This document shows positions 10,301 to 20,475 of a stretch of DNA of 64,000 nucleotides, one piece after another. The translations under genes were made by a program, and so were the position numbers. The notes under the pieces are model-generated. The model saw only the letters and a program-made list of their open reading frames with translations, was not told the DNA's origin and ran no database searches. Position 1 is the first letter of the stretch, and each line of letters starts with the position of its first letter. This DNA comes from Symbiodinium natans (Eukaryota > Sar > Dinophyceae > Suessiales > Symbiodiniaceae): contig CAJNDS010001891.1 of the NCBI GenBank assembly GCA_905221605.1, forward strand, positions 237,501-301,500, read 5' to 3'.

Positions 10301-13300
10301 ACCTTCCCTAATTAAGGGGTATTGGAGTCCCAGGAAAGTCTCTCGCAAGAAGCCAAGCAACATGAGGATCGCCGTTGAAGTGCCCGGACACAAACAGTCC
10401 GTGCGCATACGCCCGGACCAGGGACGTCATAACCTGCGAAGGGGTTTAGGGTTTAGGGGTTTAAGGGTTTAGGGTTTAGGGGGTTATTCGTAGTACGATT
10501 ATGGAATTAGGCACCCCAAAACCCTATTAGTATGGTTTTTGGGTACCGAATTCCACCCTTTTGTGTCCGTTGGGTACTTCTACAAAGGGAACCTTGAACC
10601 AAAAAATCGGTTAGAGGTTACCACTGGGCCACCTGGAACCCTAAACCCAAAACCCTAAACCCTAAATCCTAAACCCTAAACCCTTTTTTGAATCCAGACT
10701 CTGCATGTCAGCTGGCTCTGAAACCCTAAACCCTAAACCCTAAACCCTAAACCCTAAACCCTAAACCCTAAACCCTAAACCCCAACCCTAAACCCCAAAC
10801 CCTAAACCAAGGAGGGCAGCGGAGCCTGCAGGCGTTCGGCTGCTGACATTGATGCATCGCCCGCCGTGACCTGGTGGCCCTCGACCTCGATTCTGCGTGA
10901 CTTTTGGGTTCGGGTTCTCTTTGGTAGCATTCTTGTGTGGGTATTCCTGAACTATGACGGGCTGCACAAAAATCGCCCCTTCTGCCATTTAGAGAACCGT
11001 ACATATGGCGAACGAAAGCAGCGCCCAGCAAGCGAAACCACCCCTTAACTAAGGAATGCAGGCCTTAATGCAAAATGAGGACCCTGATAAGGTTTCGGGT
11101 GTATTCCTTCAATAACTTAAGTAAGGAATACGCCTTAATTCATGCCAAAGATCCCATCTGGGATGTTCCTCCTGAAACTAACAGTCCTTAATAGGGATTA
11201 GAGTACCCTCGCAACGATGATTCCTATTGAGGACTGTAAGTACAGGGGGGGACATACCAAAGATCCCTATATGAAGTAGGGCCTATATTTCTTGTATCAC
11301 CAAACGGCCACCAAGTATATACACTCACCAATATTAAAAAGGAACCTTATATACAGTCACCAATAACAGTAATATATCCCCTGCTTCATATAGTTGAAGG
11401 CATCTTCCTTACCTAAGGGGTTTAAGGAGCTCTCTGGGTTCATTGTCAGGATCAGTTCAAAGGCTGGTGTCTGTAGTCAACTACGAATTGCTCACCCTAA
11501 GCCCTAAACCCTAAACCCTAAACCAAAAAAAACAAAACAAAAGAGATTGCGACCCCTGGAAGGAAGAACACGTTTTTGTTTTCGGTTTTGGGGTTCTTAA
11601 GAAGATAGTAGAGACAGCGTCTTGAGAGCAGCCGAGGGGAGGCAGCTTCTCAGTCTGGGCTACGTGCTTCCAGCAAGCCCCACACTCCCCTTCAGTAAGG
11701 AAAAGGGTTTAGGGTTTAGGGTTTAGGGTTTAGGGTTTAGGGTTTAGGGTTTAGGGTTTAGGGTTTAGGGTTGGTCCTACGAACTGCAGTTGAAGGGTAT
11801 CGGGCCCCCCCGTGATTCCCTCGCAGCTTCGAGCTCTTGTTCAAGTCCCACCCCCAGTCCCGGCCCTGACCTCCTCTTAATCCCTGTTCCCCTAGGAAGA
11901 AATAAAGGATCCTTTTTGTTTACATATAAGAAAGCCCATAAGCCAAAAAGAAAAAAGGATCCCTAACACTGATTTAGTCCTCAGGCTACTTGGAAGCACA
12001 TTTTTCGACTTAGTAAGTGGGGTTATCGGGATTGTAAGGGGGGTTCCGAGAAAATACGAAATACGACGTGGACTTGCTATTCCTAAAAAGGCTTCCAAGT
12101 AGGGCTTAGGATTCAGGGTTTTTAGGGCTTGGAGTTTAGAGCACGGTTCGGGTGGCATACTGCGACATACTGTGAGGCAGTTGTGCTTTCAATGCAGCGT
12201 CTCAGGCCCTCACGAACTCCATGACGAGCACACGACGGCCGCAGAGGGACTCGTAGACTTCGGGCACAACCTGAGCATTGTGTTTAGGGAGGGTTTAGGT
12301 TTTTGGGTTTAGGGTTTAGGGTTTAGGTAGGGTTTAGGTAGGGTTTAGGTTTTAGGTAGGGTTTAGGTTTTTGGATTTAGGGTTTAAGCATGACGCAAAC
12401 ATGCTCGAGCAATAGGCCGACTACTCGACGTAAGACCTGCCACTCTGGAAGCGCGCCTGTCATGGGTTTCCCTCCTACCCCCCCCCCCCCCCTCTTCTGT
12501 AGTACCCTTGGTTACCGCCTTGGTTTAGTTTAGGGTTTAGGGTTTAGGGTTTAGGGTTTAGGGTTTAGGGTTTAGGGTTTAGGGCTACGGGGCTACAGAA
12601 TACTCCTTATTCAAGGGGCCCTGGGAACCCCATCCTGAAAAATCCCCTGGTTCTCAGTCGGGAATGAGGGAAAATAGGGCCCTATATATGCCCTTTAAGG
12701 GATTATATAGAGTACCTCGTTCCCTCATTCCCTATCTATACCCTTTAAGGGATTGTGTAGAGTACCTCATTCCCTCATTCCTTAGGGTTTAGGGTTTAGG
12801 GTTGAGGGTTGAGGGGAAAATCCAGGCCGCAATGTCGAGGCCCGCTGCTTGGAGCTCTGCGCGGCCCCGTGCCCTGGGTGAAGGGACGACCCCGAGAGCC
12901 CAAAACCCCCAAGTTGGGGTTTAGGGTTTAGGGTTTAGGGTTTAGGGTTTAGGAATAGACCCTAAACTAGACAGGGATCCTTGGCATGATTCAAGGTATA
13001 CTATCCTGAATTAAGGGGTATTGGGCTCTTTGGGGAGGCTGCAATGCTTCGGGGCTTAGGGATGTCTAGGCTTCTGTTGCTAAACCCTAAACCCTAAACC
13101 CTAAACCCTAAACCCTAAACCCTAAACCCTAAAACCTAAACCCTAAACCTCTCGGGGGCTTAGGGCAACACAAGCCGGTTTATAGGGCTTGTAGAGGGAG
13201 GTCTTGCGTGCAAATGGCTTAGGAAACCGGGGTTTAGGGTTTAGGGTTTAGGGTTTAGGGTTTAGGGTTTAGGGTTTAGGGTTGGGGGCCTTGCTGAAAG

Positions 13301-16300
13301 GCTTCTCTCGGCCTAGATGGACTTAGGGCCCAGGGTGGTATGATTCAGAGCAGAGTGGGGCACTTCTTCAGTTTCACAGGTTGATAGAGGGTTTGGGGTT
13401 TAGGGTTTAGGGTTTAGGGTTTAGGGGTTGAGCTAAAGGTTTTGAGCTTCGACTCTCGCATTGCAGGGGCTGTATGTGGGTTTGTTTGCGGCTCCCAGGA
13501 GCTGGCGGGACGCAACAACTTCCGGGGCACGCCCTTGAGCGTGGGAAACAAGAACACTCTTGCCAGGCGCCCTTCACTACTAATTGCTTAAGAACCCCCG
13601 GAAAATAAAAAAAAGCATTCTTCCTTATTGTGATTTTCGGGGGTTCTTAAGCAAATGGTAGTTCAGGGTTTGGGGTTTCAGGTTTGGGCTTAGGGGTACA
13701 ATACCACTTGCCAGCATGTAGGTACAGGAACTTGGGTTTGAGGGGGGATTAGAACCCTAAACCCTCAACCCTAAACACTAAACCCTAGAGCTTAAAGTGC
13801 CGGAGAGTCTGATTCTTGGCTTCGTTCTTAAAGTCCAGCTCTTCCACCACGGCACCAAGCCACTCCACCACCTGCTAAGTGGCTACGGCTTGGGATGTTC
13901 CTCCTTATAACAATACACTAAGAGTCCTTAATAGGGATGATTCTAATAGGGGGGTACTAGAATCCCGATTAAGGACTGTTAGTAGAAGGGGGAACATCCC
14001 AAGTTACGGCAGTATGCCCAAAGAAGGATGGCCGCAGGCCTGAAAAACAAGCCTGAGCCACCACAGCGCGCTAGTGCGCTACTAGCATCAACAGCACCAC
14101 AGCCCAAGCAGAAGGCAGGTGCGGGATCAACACAAAGAATTTCTTGGAGGTTCATTTGGGTAGTTGTAAGGAAGGTTATAAGTACCCTAGATACCATACT
14201 AACTAATGACTAATTACCCATGAACCATGAGGTGCAATCCGAGGGGCCACGGGCATCAAGTCAACCTCGCCCATCGTCAGCAACCATGCCAGATTCGCAA
14301 GGAGGCGCATGTAGGCGACATCCTTATGAGCATGGCACCCTCTTCATTTTGGGTTTAGGTTTTCGCTACCCACCCAGCACTCGCCCACACTGCGGAGACT
14401 ACTTCGGGCGACTCTCAAACTCTTCAGATGACTCCAGGCGCCTTTCCAGGTGATTCCAGGCAGGGGGAATCATCAACCGCCTATAGGCTTCAGGCAGCGC
14501 AGGTGGTCTTGTTAAATTTGATCTTAAGGGCGGGGAACGGAGCCCTGGGTGAAGACCGCACTTGCTACGCGGCTTCGAAAGCCTGCAGCAGGCTAAGTGA
14601 CAGGCACTACTCGGCACGTGCTGGACAGACCCTGCTGTGATCTCGACAATGCCCTAGCCCTTTCTCACCATAGTCGTCCATCACGTGAATGGGAAAGCAA
14701 GCGCGTGGGCATGTCGTCGCAGAAAGGGTTTTAGGGTTTAGGGTAAGTCCCTGGATGCTAATTACATACACATGCTGCTCATTCAGCAACTTTAATGGGC
14801 TGCATCTACACCCTGTCAGCGCAGCCTGCGTGCATGACATTCGCCGTCGTACGTGGTCGGTCTTGCTTCGGAGGTTGTTATGGCTTCCCGAGGACAACCC
14901 AGTAACCCTTCAAGGGCCCCGCCCCTGCTGTAGGAGATTTATGGGGAGTTTAGGGTTTAGGGCGCAGAGGTCTAGGCAAACCTTCAAAGGTGCGCCCCTA
15001 AACCCTAAACCCTAAACCCTAAACCCCTAAACCCCTAAACCCTAAACCCCTAAACCCCTCAACCCTGAAGCCACCCAAGCCCTTCGCAAGTCTCCGGCTG
15101 CTGCGAGGGATCGATCGGGATTTGTCTTTCTGCATGCCGGTGCTGGACCTTCCTTCAGATTGGCCGGGGCTGTCTTACTAGCCAAAAAGAGGGGAGTTAG
15201 GGTTTAGGGTTTAGGGTTTAGGGTTTAGGGTTTAGGGTTTAGGGTTTAGGGTTTAGGGTTTGGGGTTTAGAGTCCCTAATCCCCTACTAACCAAAAAGCC
15301 ACGAAGCCTGTATGGGATTGTCAGGGCCAAGCAAGGCCAACCTTTCAAGGATGCTAGAGAAACCAAAAGGCTAAAGGTTACCTACCCTGAGTAAGGTGAG
15401 GCGAGAGGTTCTTCTTCAGGTACACGCGCGACTTTCCAAAAGCTCGGGGAGCCATTTTGGAGGTCCTTCTGAGGGTGATTCAACAAACCAGCTGTGGGGA
15501 ATCAGGGTTTAGGGCTTAGGCGGTTCAGGGCTCAGGGTTTAGGCAGACCCTACGTTCGCAGCAGGAAAACAAGGGCGCCGCAATGAGTTGCAGACAAGAG
15601 GCACTGCCACTAGCCGACCATCGTGAAGGATCGCCTCTGTTCTGCTCCATGGATTTCATGCTGGATTCGCAGGCGTGTAGTGCTCTAAACCCTAAACCCG
15701 AAACCATTCTTGATTCCTAGCAAGTCTCGGCCAAAAGGAGGCCAACAGCTCTCAGCATTGTTGCCCCAAACCCTAGACCCGAACGGAATCATTGTGCATC
15801 TGCTTATTAACAAGAATAGATGGGGGTTCACGAAAACAAGGGCACCCTAAAATAGACCCCCCCCGCCCCCCCAAATAGTAGGATTCCCTTGCAATAAGGG
15901 TCCCAATAAGGTACCCCAATTTCGGAAACCCTAAACCCTAAACCCTAAACCCTAAACCCCTAACCCACAGTAGTACCTTGCCAAAGGTGCTGGTCGCAGC
16001 CTAATCTACTTTGGGGTTTGGGGTTGAGGCCTTCGGGCAAACCCAGAGACTCCAACGTCATGTGGGGTTTAGGGTTTAGAGTTAAGAGTTTAAGGTGAAG
16101 TGTTGCAGCTTACAAGGGACAGCCCCTCACTAAGTTATACTGGAGTGTCAAACCCATCGTATTTCCCGCACTTGAGGCTCGCGACGATGCCAAGAACAAG
16201 GAAGCCAATGGCGGTTTAGCTTTTTGTGCTGCCGCCTGCATAGATCTCATACATGCGCCTAAACCCTTGTGCCACTGGACTGAAGGCAAGCAAGCCAGAT

Positions 16301-18820
16301 GCACCTAAACACTAAACCCTGAACACTAAACCCTCGACCCCCAAACCCTAAACCCTAAACCCTGAACCCTTTTGCATCTGGCCTGCTAAACCCTGAACCC
16401 TAAACCCGTAAACCCTAAATCCTTGACCCTGAAGGACCCGAAAACCTAAACCCGAAGTTCATCCTGCGTGCTGCACTGCGGCACTGCTGTTCTATTTCTC
16501 GGACTTCCATCTCGCCACTCCAATCATGGCCAGAAGTCAACACATCCCAGGGTTAGGTCTAAATAAAGGTAGGGTTTAGGGCTTAGGTTCAGGTCTACTT
16601 GTACATTCTTGACACACGGGGAGTTGATGTAGGGTAGTAGGACTAAGGGTGAAGAATTTAGGGTTTAGGCCTGTAGGTTTAAGGGTGCTGCACTGCCTTG
16701 TGCACCTGGCCGATGGACGCGCTGGCAATTGGCTGCTCCTGTCTGGGGGAGCTTGGCCCTGACGTCATGCAAGGGGTGTCTTTTCATTCCTTGGGCTCCT
16801 TGGCTTGAATTTAAAGGTTGCCTTTTTCCCCTGCTCTTTTTTAGGGTTTAGGGTTTAGGGTTAAGGGTTTTCCGGGGGGGGGGGGGGGGAGGGAGTACGG
16901 GGTTTGTTTAGGCTCGCGTTTTAGGCAGCGTTGCGGGCAGCTGTTGGCCAAACAAACGTTCAAGGTGAACTCGGGTAGCAGGCACGGCGTTGGCGATTCC
17001 TCTCTGCCTGCACATCAGGAAGGACTCCCATCTTGACCTTCCTGCCTCTAAACCCTAAACCCAAACCCCAAACCCCAAACCCCAAACCCTAAACCCTAAA
17101 ACCCTCAGCCTCAAAGCTTCGGAAGAGCTCTTCCACCGTCTTGCCCAAATCTTCCTCGAGCAGATGGGCCGTGGAAAAAGCACTTTTTAAGGAACCTGGA
17201 ATCCTAAGCCCTGAAACCCTAAAAACCCAAAACCCTCAACAACCCTAAACCCTAAACCCTAAACCATGAACCCTGAACCCTGAACCCTGAACCCTGAACC
17301 CTGAACCCTGAACCCTAACCAGGCCCTAAACCCTAAACCCTAAACCATAACAAGCCCTTCATAAGCCAAAATGTGGAAAACAAACTTCCCGCACATCCCG
17401 CAAGGTCTCTATCGTGAAAGTGTTTTGGGCATCTTCAAAAAATGGTAATGTTGAATCCTGAGCGGCGCTTTGCCCAGAGTTGTCCCCAAACCTTAAACCC
17501 TAAACCCTACGAAATATTCGGAAAGAGCTCCTCCCTCGCAACTCCGTGAAGTTTGTCGGGTCATGCAAACATTTGGCGAGGCAGCAATCGGTAGCACGGC
17601 CCCGTTTGGGTTTAGGGTATTGAGGGTTTAGGTTTTTTTGGGGTTTGAGGGTTTAGGCTTTAGGGCCAATTCTCATGGGTACGTAGCTATACGGTAAGGT
17701 TATATCAGTATGGTAACTATACTTATATCCCTGTTTAGGGTACTTAGCCCTGTAACCTTATGCCGCAATGAGTTCTAATGATGATTAGAATAGAGTTTCT
17801 GGGAACCACCTGAAGTTTTGACCCTAAACCCTAAACCCGAGTTGCCTTGATGGTTCGTCTTGTGACGTGAGCCGGTGCAGCAGGCATCGCGTCGCGCAGC
17901 TTTCGCAGCCTCGGGACGTAATATAGGGGGTGTAGGGTTTAGGGTTTAGGGTTTAGGGCTACAAGTATACTGGCCTTTATAGTTAGAACAGGGTTTTTGG
18001 GGGTTATTGTAGTAGAAATATAAAGGGACTACAAGGGAATATTATTCGTAATTATTCCGACCCCATGTGAACTAAGGGATCCTAGTATTAGTAAAGTCCT
18101 TCCTTAGAGTGTATAGGGTTCTCCGGAAGGTACACTTTTGACTAAACCCTAAACTCTAAACCCTAAACCCCAAACCCTAAACCTCCACATCGGCTCTCTT
18201 CTGACTCCTGGGTGCAATGACCAGCCCAACAGTGAACAGGCCGAAGGGCTCCGAAAGAACTTCGTCGGGCCACTTGTCGCCTGCCAAGGCTACTGGGAGG
18301 TCCATGGGTAGCTACAAGTAGGGCTACAAGTGCCTTACAAACGGATCTTGGAGGCTCATGGGTACCATACGTATAGCCCACATATGACTACCCATGAACT
18401 ACTTGGAGGTTCATCGGTGGTTGTTATCAGGGTTCTAAGTGCCTCAAAAAGCGGGCTAGAGGAGGTTCATGGGTATTTATAAGTAGGCTTGTAAGTGCCT
18501 TAGAAAAGGGCTAAGAGGTTCATGGGTAGTTATCAGCCGGGGTATAAGCACCTTAGAAAGGCTGGTTTCAGGGCAAGTGGGACCTACCTCACTCGCCCAG
18601 AGAAGTGGTGCAAAACGAGTTTGGATGACAGTTTTCAATCGCGGGTCGATACTGGAACCGATCCCCCCGTCGATGTCCACGGCTTTGAAGGAAGATCTAA
18701 GGGTTTAGGGTTTTAGGGTTTAGGGTTTAGGATTCTGCTGAGACGCCAGCCAGAATCACTTGCCCAAGCTGAACGAGGTACATCATCCTGCCTTGAGTGC
18801 TGAGGTATTGGCCCACTTTC
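7372..18820 (-). CDS. ABC1/ADCK (COQ8/UbiB-type) atypical kinase, split over at least 14 exons
   Basis: Family members are protein-kinase-like ATPases of mitochondria or plastids, tied to quinone and isoprenoid-lipid metabolism. Motifs appear in the right order along the minus strand. 18735-18820: KVGQYLST (the KxGQ motif). About 17840-17924: YVPRLRKLRDAMPAAP. 17104-17192: LEEDLGKTVEELFRSFE. 16685-16760: PIASASIGQVHKAV. About 15603-15640: EAILHDGRLVAV. 15080-15157: KVQHRHAERQI. 14245-14322: DVAYMRLLANLAWLL. 13785-13874: VVEWLGAVVEELDFKNEAKN (the ELDFxxEAxN signature). 12214-12270: VVPEVYESLCGRRVLVMEF, exactly 19 codons. 10362-10433: AYAHGLFVSGHFNGDPH, exactly 24 codons, with the catalytic NGDPH. 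8590-8700: FKDWGLTKELTNQRRLAAC (DFG-like metal site, DWG here). About 8040-8118: DTNGIVEAFREMG. About 7808-7938: ISLIEHKKESRRQVLAFFF. 7500-7645: FGETMEKAISHKMDLHTKA. 7372-7445: YTGDFFFIFRVASLIKA. Gaps remain (after DPH, the PGN part, and the N-terminus). Introns hold foldback elements and telomere-like arrays. Exon ends not stated as exact are approximate. Confidence 0.85.
8728..8810. mobile_element. Foldback family A (CTTGGAGGTTCATGGGTAGT termini)
   Basis: This is a widespread foldback family with arms CTTGGAGGTTCATGGGTAG, then TTATAAGTAGGGTTATAAGTA, and their inverted copies. Other copies are at 14146-14227, 18293-18560 (several, nested), 32698-32808, 33955-34078, 36941-37040, 43687-43788, 54094-54196, 59194-59318, 60736-60855, 61068-61180 and 61483-61583. 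A longer subtype carrying GGGACTTA is at 36191-36348 and 40812-40964. Non-coding. Confidence 0.88.
9479..9602. other. Two overlapping perfect 12-bp hairpins
   Basis: GCTGAAGTGCTG (9479-9490) pairs with CAGCACTTCAGC (9535-9546). The overlapping arm TTCAGCTCCGGG (9541-9552) pairs with CCCGGAGCTGAA (9591-9602). Inside the second hairpin, GGCTGCA (9561-9567) pairs with TGCAGCC. The two large hairpins share six bases and so compete. It could be a structured RNA or a decayed foldback. Confidence 0.65.
9728..9840. mobile_element. Foldback family B, near-complete copy
   Basis: It starts CCCAAAGAGCCTAATACCCC and ends with the inverted form GGGGTTTTGGGCTCTTTGGG. The centre is CATACTAAGGATCCCTATATGG. 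This is a good reference for telomere-interrupted copies of the family. Confidence 0.85.
10013..10060. repeat. AAT/ATC trinucleotide microsatellite
   Basis: About 48 bp of ATAATC and ATAATA units. The long Ile runs in ORFs of both strands come from it. Confidence 0.9.
10210..10332. mobile_element. Family B element with a telomere-like block in its centre
   Basis: The left arm AGGAATATTCCTTAAACC is followed by CCCTAAG/CCCTAAA units (about 10258-10310). Then comes the right arm CTAATTAAGGGGTATTGGAGTCCC. The units sit where intact copies have the CTAAGGATCCCTATATGG centre. Confidence 0.7.
10636..10810. repeat. CCCTAAA array
   Basis: Two CCCTAAA runs are separated by about 40 bp of unique sequence. 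It lies in an intron of the ABC1 kinase gene. Confidence 0.9.
11703..11772. repeat. TTTAGGG array, about ten perfect units
   Basis: An uninterrupted run of TTTAGGG inside the span of the ABC1 kinase gene, between exons at 12214-12270 and 10362-10433. Confidence 0.92.
11888..11985. mobile_element. Repeat family J (TTCCCCTAGGAAGAAATAAA ... AACACTGAT)
   Basis: About 100 bp nearly identical to 41203-41292, with the inner foldback AAGGATCCTTTTTG ... AAAAAGGATCCC. Two copies only; no ORF. Confidence 0.75.
11985..12103. mobile_element. Foldback family M (CTACTTGGAAGC termini)
   Basis: The left end CTACTTGGAAGC and right end GCTTCCAAGTAG are inverted. A second copy at about 47938-48048 has the same ends and a similar TTAGTAAGT-containing left arm. 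It is related in size and terminus to family A. Confidence 0.65.
12300..12385. repeat. GTTTAGGTAGG variant array
   Basis: Tandem GGGTTTAGGTA-type units, a private variant of TTTAGGG. It lies just upstream (minus sense) of the 12214-12270 kinase exon. Confidence 0.8.
12527..12590. repeat. TTTAGGG array
   Basis: About nine perfect units, next to a C-run at 12478-12492. Confidence 0.9.
13080..13285. repeat. CCCTAAA and TTTAGGG arrays in opposite orientation
   Basis: A CCCTAAA run (13080-13150) and a TTTAGGG run (13230-13285) face each other across about 80 bp, so the transcript could fold on itself. Intronic in the kinase gene. Confidence 0.88.
13586..13665. mobile_element. Foldback family D (TTGCTTAAGAACCCCC termini)
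   Basis: The left arm TAATTGCTTAAGAACCCCCG mirrors the right arm GGGGGTTCTTAAGCAAATGG around ATTCTTCCTTAT. Further copies are at about 26995-27083, 37078-37160, 39305-39427, 42705-42942, 45852-45968, 46403-46525, 48112-48182 and 51818-51928. Several carry A- or T-rich or TA microsatellite centres. Confidence 0.82.
14998..15270. repeat. Telomere-like arrays on both sides of a kinase exon
   Basis: CCCTAAA/CCCCTAAA units (14998-15065) and a TTTAGGG run (15194-15270) flank the island at 15080-15157 that encodes KVQHRHAERQI of the ABC1 kinase. Confidence 0.85.
16866..16895. repeat. Poly-G run next to TTTAGGG units
   Basis: About thirteen G bases. Similar homopolymer C or G tracts are at 7687-7711, 12478-12492, 20092-20106, 20541-20555, 21885-21898, 28832-28844, 31303-31321, 39328-39342, 41439-41459, 62256-62270 and 63320-63391. 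Confidence 0.8.
17205..17350. repeat. CCCTGAA variant array within CCCTAAA
   Basis: About seven tandem CCCTGAA units (17263-17315) lie inside canonical units. A second CCCTGAA cluster is at 26048-26085 and a third at 48895-48915. Confidence 0.85.
17965..18065. mobile_element. Repeat family K (TTAGAACAGGG ... TATTCCGACCCC)
   Basis: Related copies are at about 50655-50755 and 54375-54480. All share a GGTTATTGTGGTATA-like left half and AATTATTCCGACCCC-like right end. Non-coding. Confidence 0.65.
18190..18305 (-). CDS. Exon-like segment ending at a GTTTAG donor
   Basis: The minus frame reads GDKWPDEVLSEPFGLFTVGL and continues to a GAG directly followed by GTTTAGGGTTTGGGG. It lies within the ABC1 kinase span but does not align clearly with the family. 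It may be a lineage-specific insert. Confidence 0.4.
18605..18702 (-). CDS. Exon-like segment with GTAGGT donor
   Basis: The minus frame reads FKAVDIDGGIGSSIDPRLKT and ends at a consensus GTAGGT donor. Its acceptor CCCTAAACCCTTAG is made of telomere-like sequence. It lies between the KVGQ exon and later kinase exons. Confidence 0.45.
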
Positions 18821-19035
18821 CTGAGCTAGGCTGAGGGTTCAGGGAGCTCAGACAAGCCTCGAGGGCTACAGGGTCCTTGATACACAACATGAGCCCTAAA
18901 CCCTAAACCCTAAACCCTAAACCCTAAACCTTAAACCATCCTTAAACCCTAAACCCTAAACCCCAAACGGCGGCGCACAAAGCTTTTGCCCTATATCAGA
19001 ACGCAGGCTCTCCATACGGCACATTTTCAAGGAAC

Positions 19036-19313
19036 CAGAGAGCCCAAAGCCCCTTCGTCAAGGAATATACCTTATACACTACATACAAGGCTACTTGGTA
19101 TGATTTAAGTTATACTCCTCAACTAAGGGGTTTGATGTATGCCTTAAACTACATGGGGATACTGAGTATGATGTTAAGGTTTACGACATGCTCCTTAACT
19201 AAGGGGCTTTGAAGAATATACCTTAAGCGATATCGGGATCCTTCGTACGATTTAAGGGATACGGTATACTCCTTAACTAAGGGGTTTTAAAGGGCTCTTT
19301 GGGGAAATGTGGA
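19036..19313. mobile_element. Composite of family B units
   Basis: At least two and probably three family B units are joined head to tail. Each has a GGxATAxxCTTA arm and a TTAACTAAGGGGTTT arm, and the shared outer ends are AGAGAGCCCAAAGCC and GGGCTCTTTGGGG. Confidence 0.7.
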
Positions 19314-19639
19314 GGGCGAGAGGTCTCGGCCCAACGGCTGTCAGGACAAGTCGGAAGCTATACATGTCCGTCTCAAAGCCATGAAAGGGTTTAGGGCTTA
19401 GGGTATTATAAGTAGGTATGGTAAGTATGATAACTATACCTTCTAACCCTTTTTAGTGTCTGGAGGGTGGGAAGGCCCCCAAAACCCTAAACCCTAAACC
19501 CTAAACACGGTCGAATGTATCATGTGCTGCTGTGCGACGGCCATACGCCCCCAAGCTGTCGCAGGCCTCGAGCGCCGAGAAAAGCCAGGACCCTGCGGCG
19601 TGGTGCGGTTGATGGTTTCGGGTTAAGGCCCATATAAAC

Positions 19640-19746
19640 AAATAAATATATATATATATATATACATATATACGGATGTATACATGTTTGTATGTATGTA
19701 TGTATGTGTGTATGTATGTATGTATACTTATATATATATTTATACA

Positions 19747-19794
<48 letters not shown>

Positions 19795-19889
19795 ATATAT
19801 ATATATACATATATATATATACATATTCGCTATTTTCGGGGTAAGACCCATGTATGTATGTATATATACATATATATAGAGAGAGAGTG

Positions 19890-19920
<31 letters not shown>
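19640..19920. repeat. Compound microsatellite: TA, GTAT, AAAT, TA, GA
   Basis: Successive TA, TATG, AAATAAAT, TA/CATA and GAGA tracts over about 280 bp. The long ORFs across it (up to 208 codons, Tyr/Ile-rich) are artefacts. A second TA/CA tract is at 20145-20200. Confidence 0.93.
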
Positions 19921-19927
<7 letters not shown>

Positions 19928-20289
19928 GATGCCTGAATTAAGGGGTGCCTGGATCCCTGGACATGCCATCCAGGTTTGTGAGGCTGTGCCTTGCCATCTC
20001 AGTCGGGGGCATGACTGTGAATGGAAGGTTCCGAACATGACCCAACAGCCAACATGTGTAAGACAAAAGCCTACATAATTACGAAAACTCTCCCCCCCCC
20101 CCCCCCAGGAACTCGTATATACACTGAACAATTTGTGTGTATGCATATCGATCTATATATATACACACATATATATATATGTGTATATATATATATATAT
20201 TTTCTCACCCCCATGTTATCTACTCAACCCTTTTTTTGGGAGGGCCGGGGAGTTTGAGGGTCGGGTTCAGTCCCATACCCAGTCACCAC

Positions 20290-20475
20290 AATGTAGAGGC
20301 CAATTTCGCGCCGAAGGTGTTTGTATATCCTTGGAAACCTTTAACCCTCGTCTTCTCTGCGTGCTTGGTGACGACATGTGGCCTGTATCGTGCGGACAGC
20401 AACCGCTTGCCGTCCTGCACGCAGCTGCAGTGCCCAGCCCAAACCCCATCAATCAAGGTAAACCTGAAACTGCAT
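20290..20475 (-). CDS. Exon-like segment, unknown product
   Basis: After the acceptor GTCCCTATGCAG the minus strand is open through LIDGVWAGHCSCVQDGKRLL and GFQGYTNTFGAKL. It forms the distal part of a 143-codon ORF whose first half crosses a poly-G tract and is doubtful. No family recognised. Confidence 0.45.

Noticed and set aside
11775-11870. Plus-strand SYELQLKGIGPP resembling selenoprotein O (SelO/YdiU) ELQLKGAGPTP
   Set aside because: The motif is short, no neighbouring SelO exon was found, and the island lies inside the minus-strand kinase gene with an open minus frame. Treated as chance unless a SelO exon is found.
13471-13575. Plus-strand exon NNFRGTPLSVGNKNTLARR
   Set aside because: The minus strand is open over the same island and lies within the minus-strand kinase gene. 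No family support for the plus reading.
19520-20146. 208-codon minus ORF
   Set aside because: It is made of TA/GTAT/AAAT/GA microsatellites, and its Tyr-Ile-rich protein reflects only the repeat.
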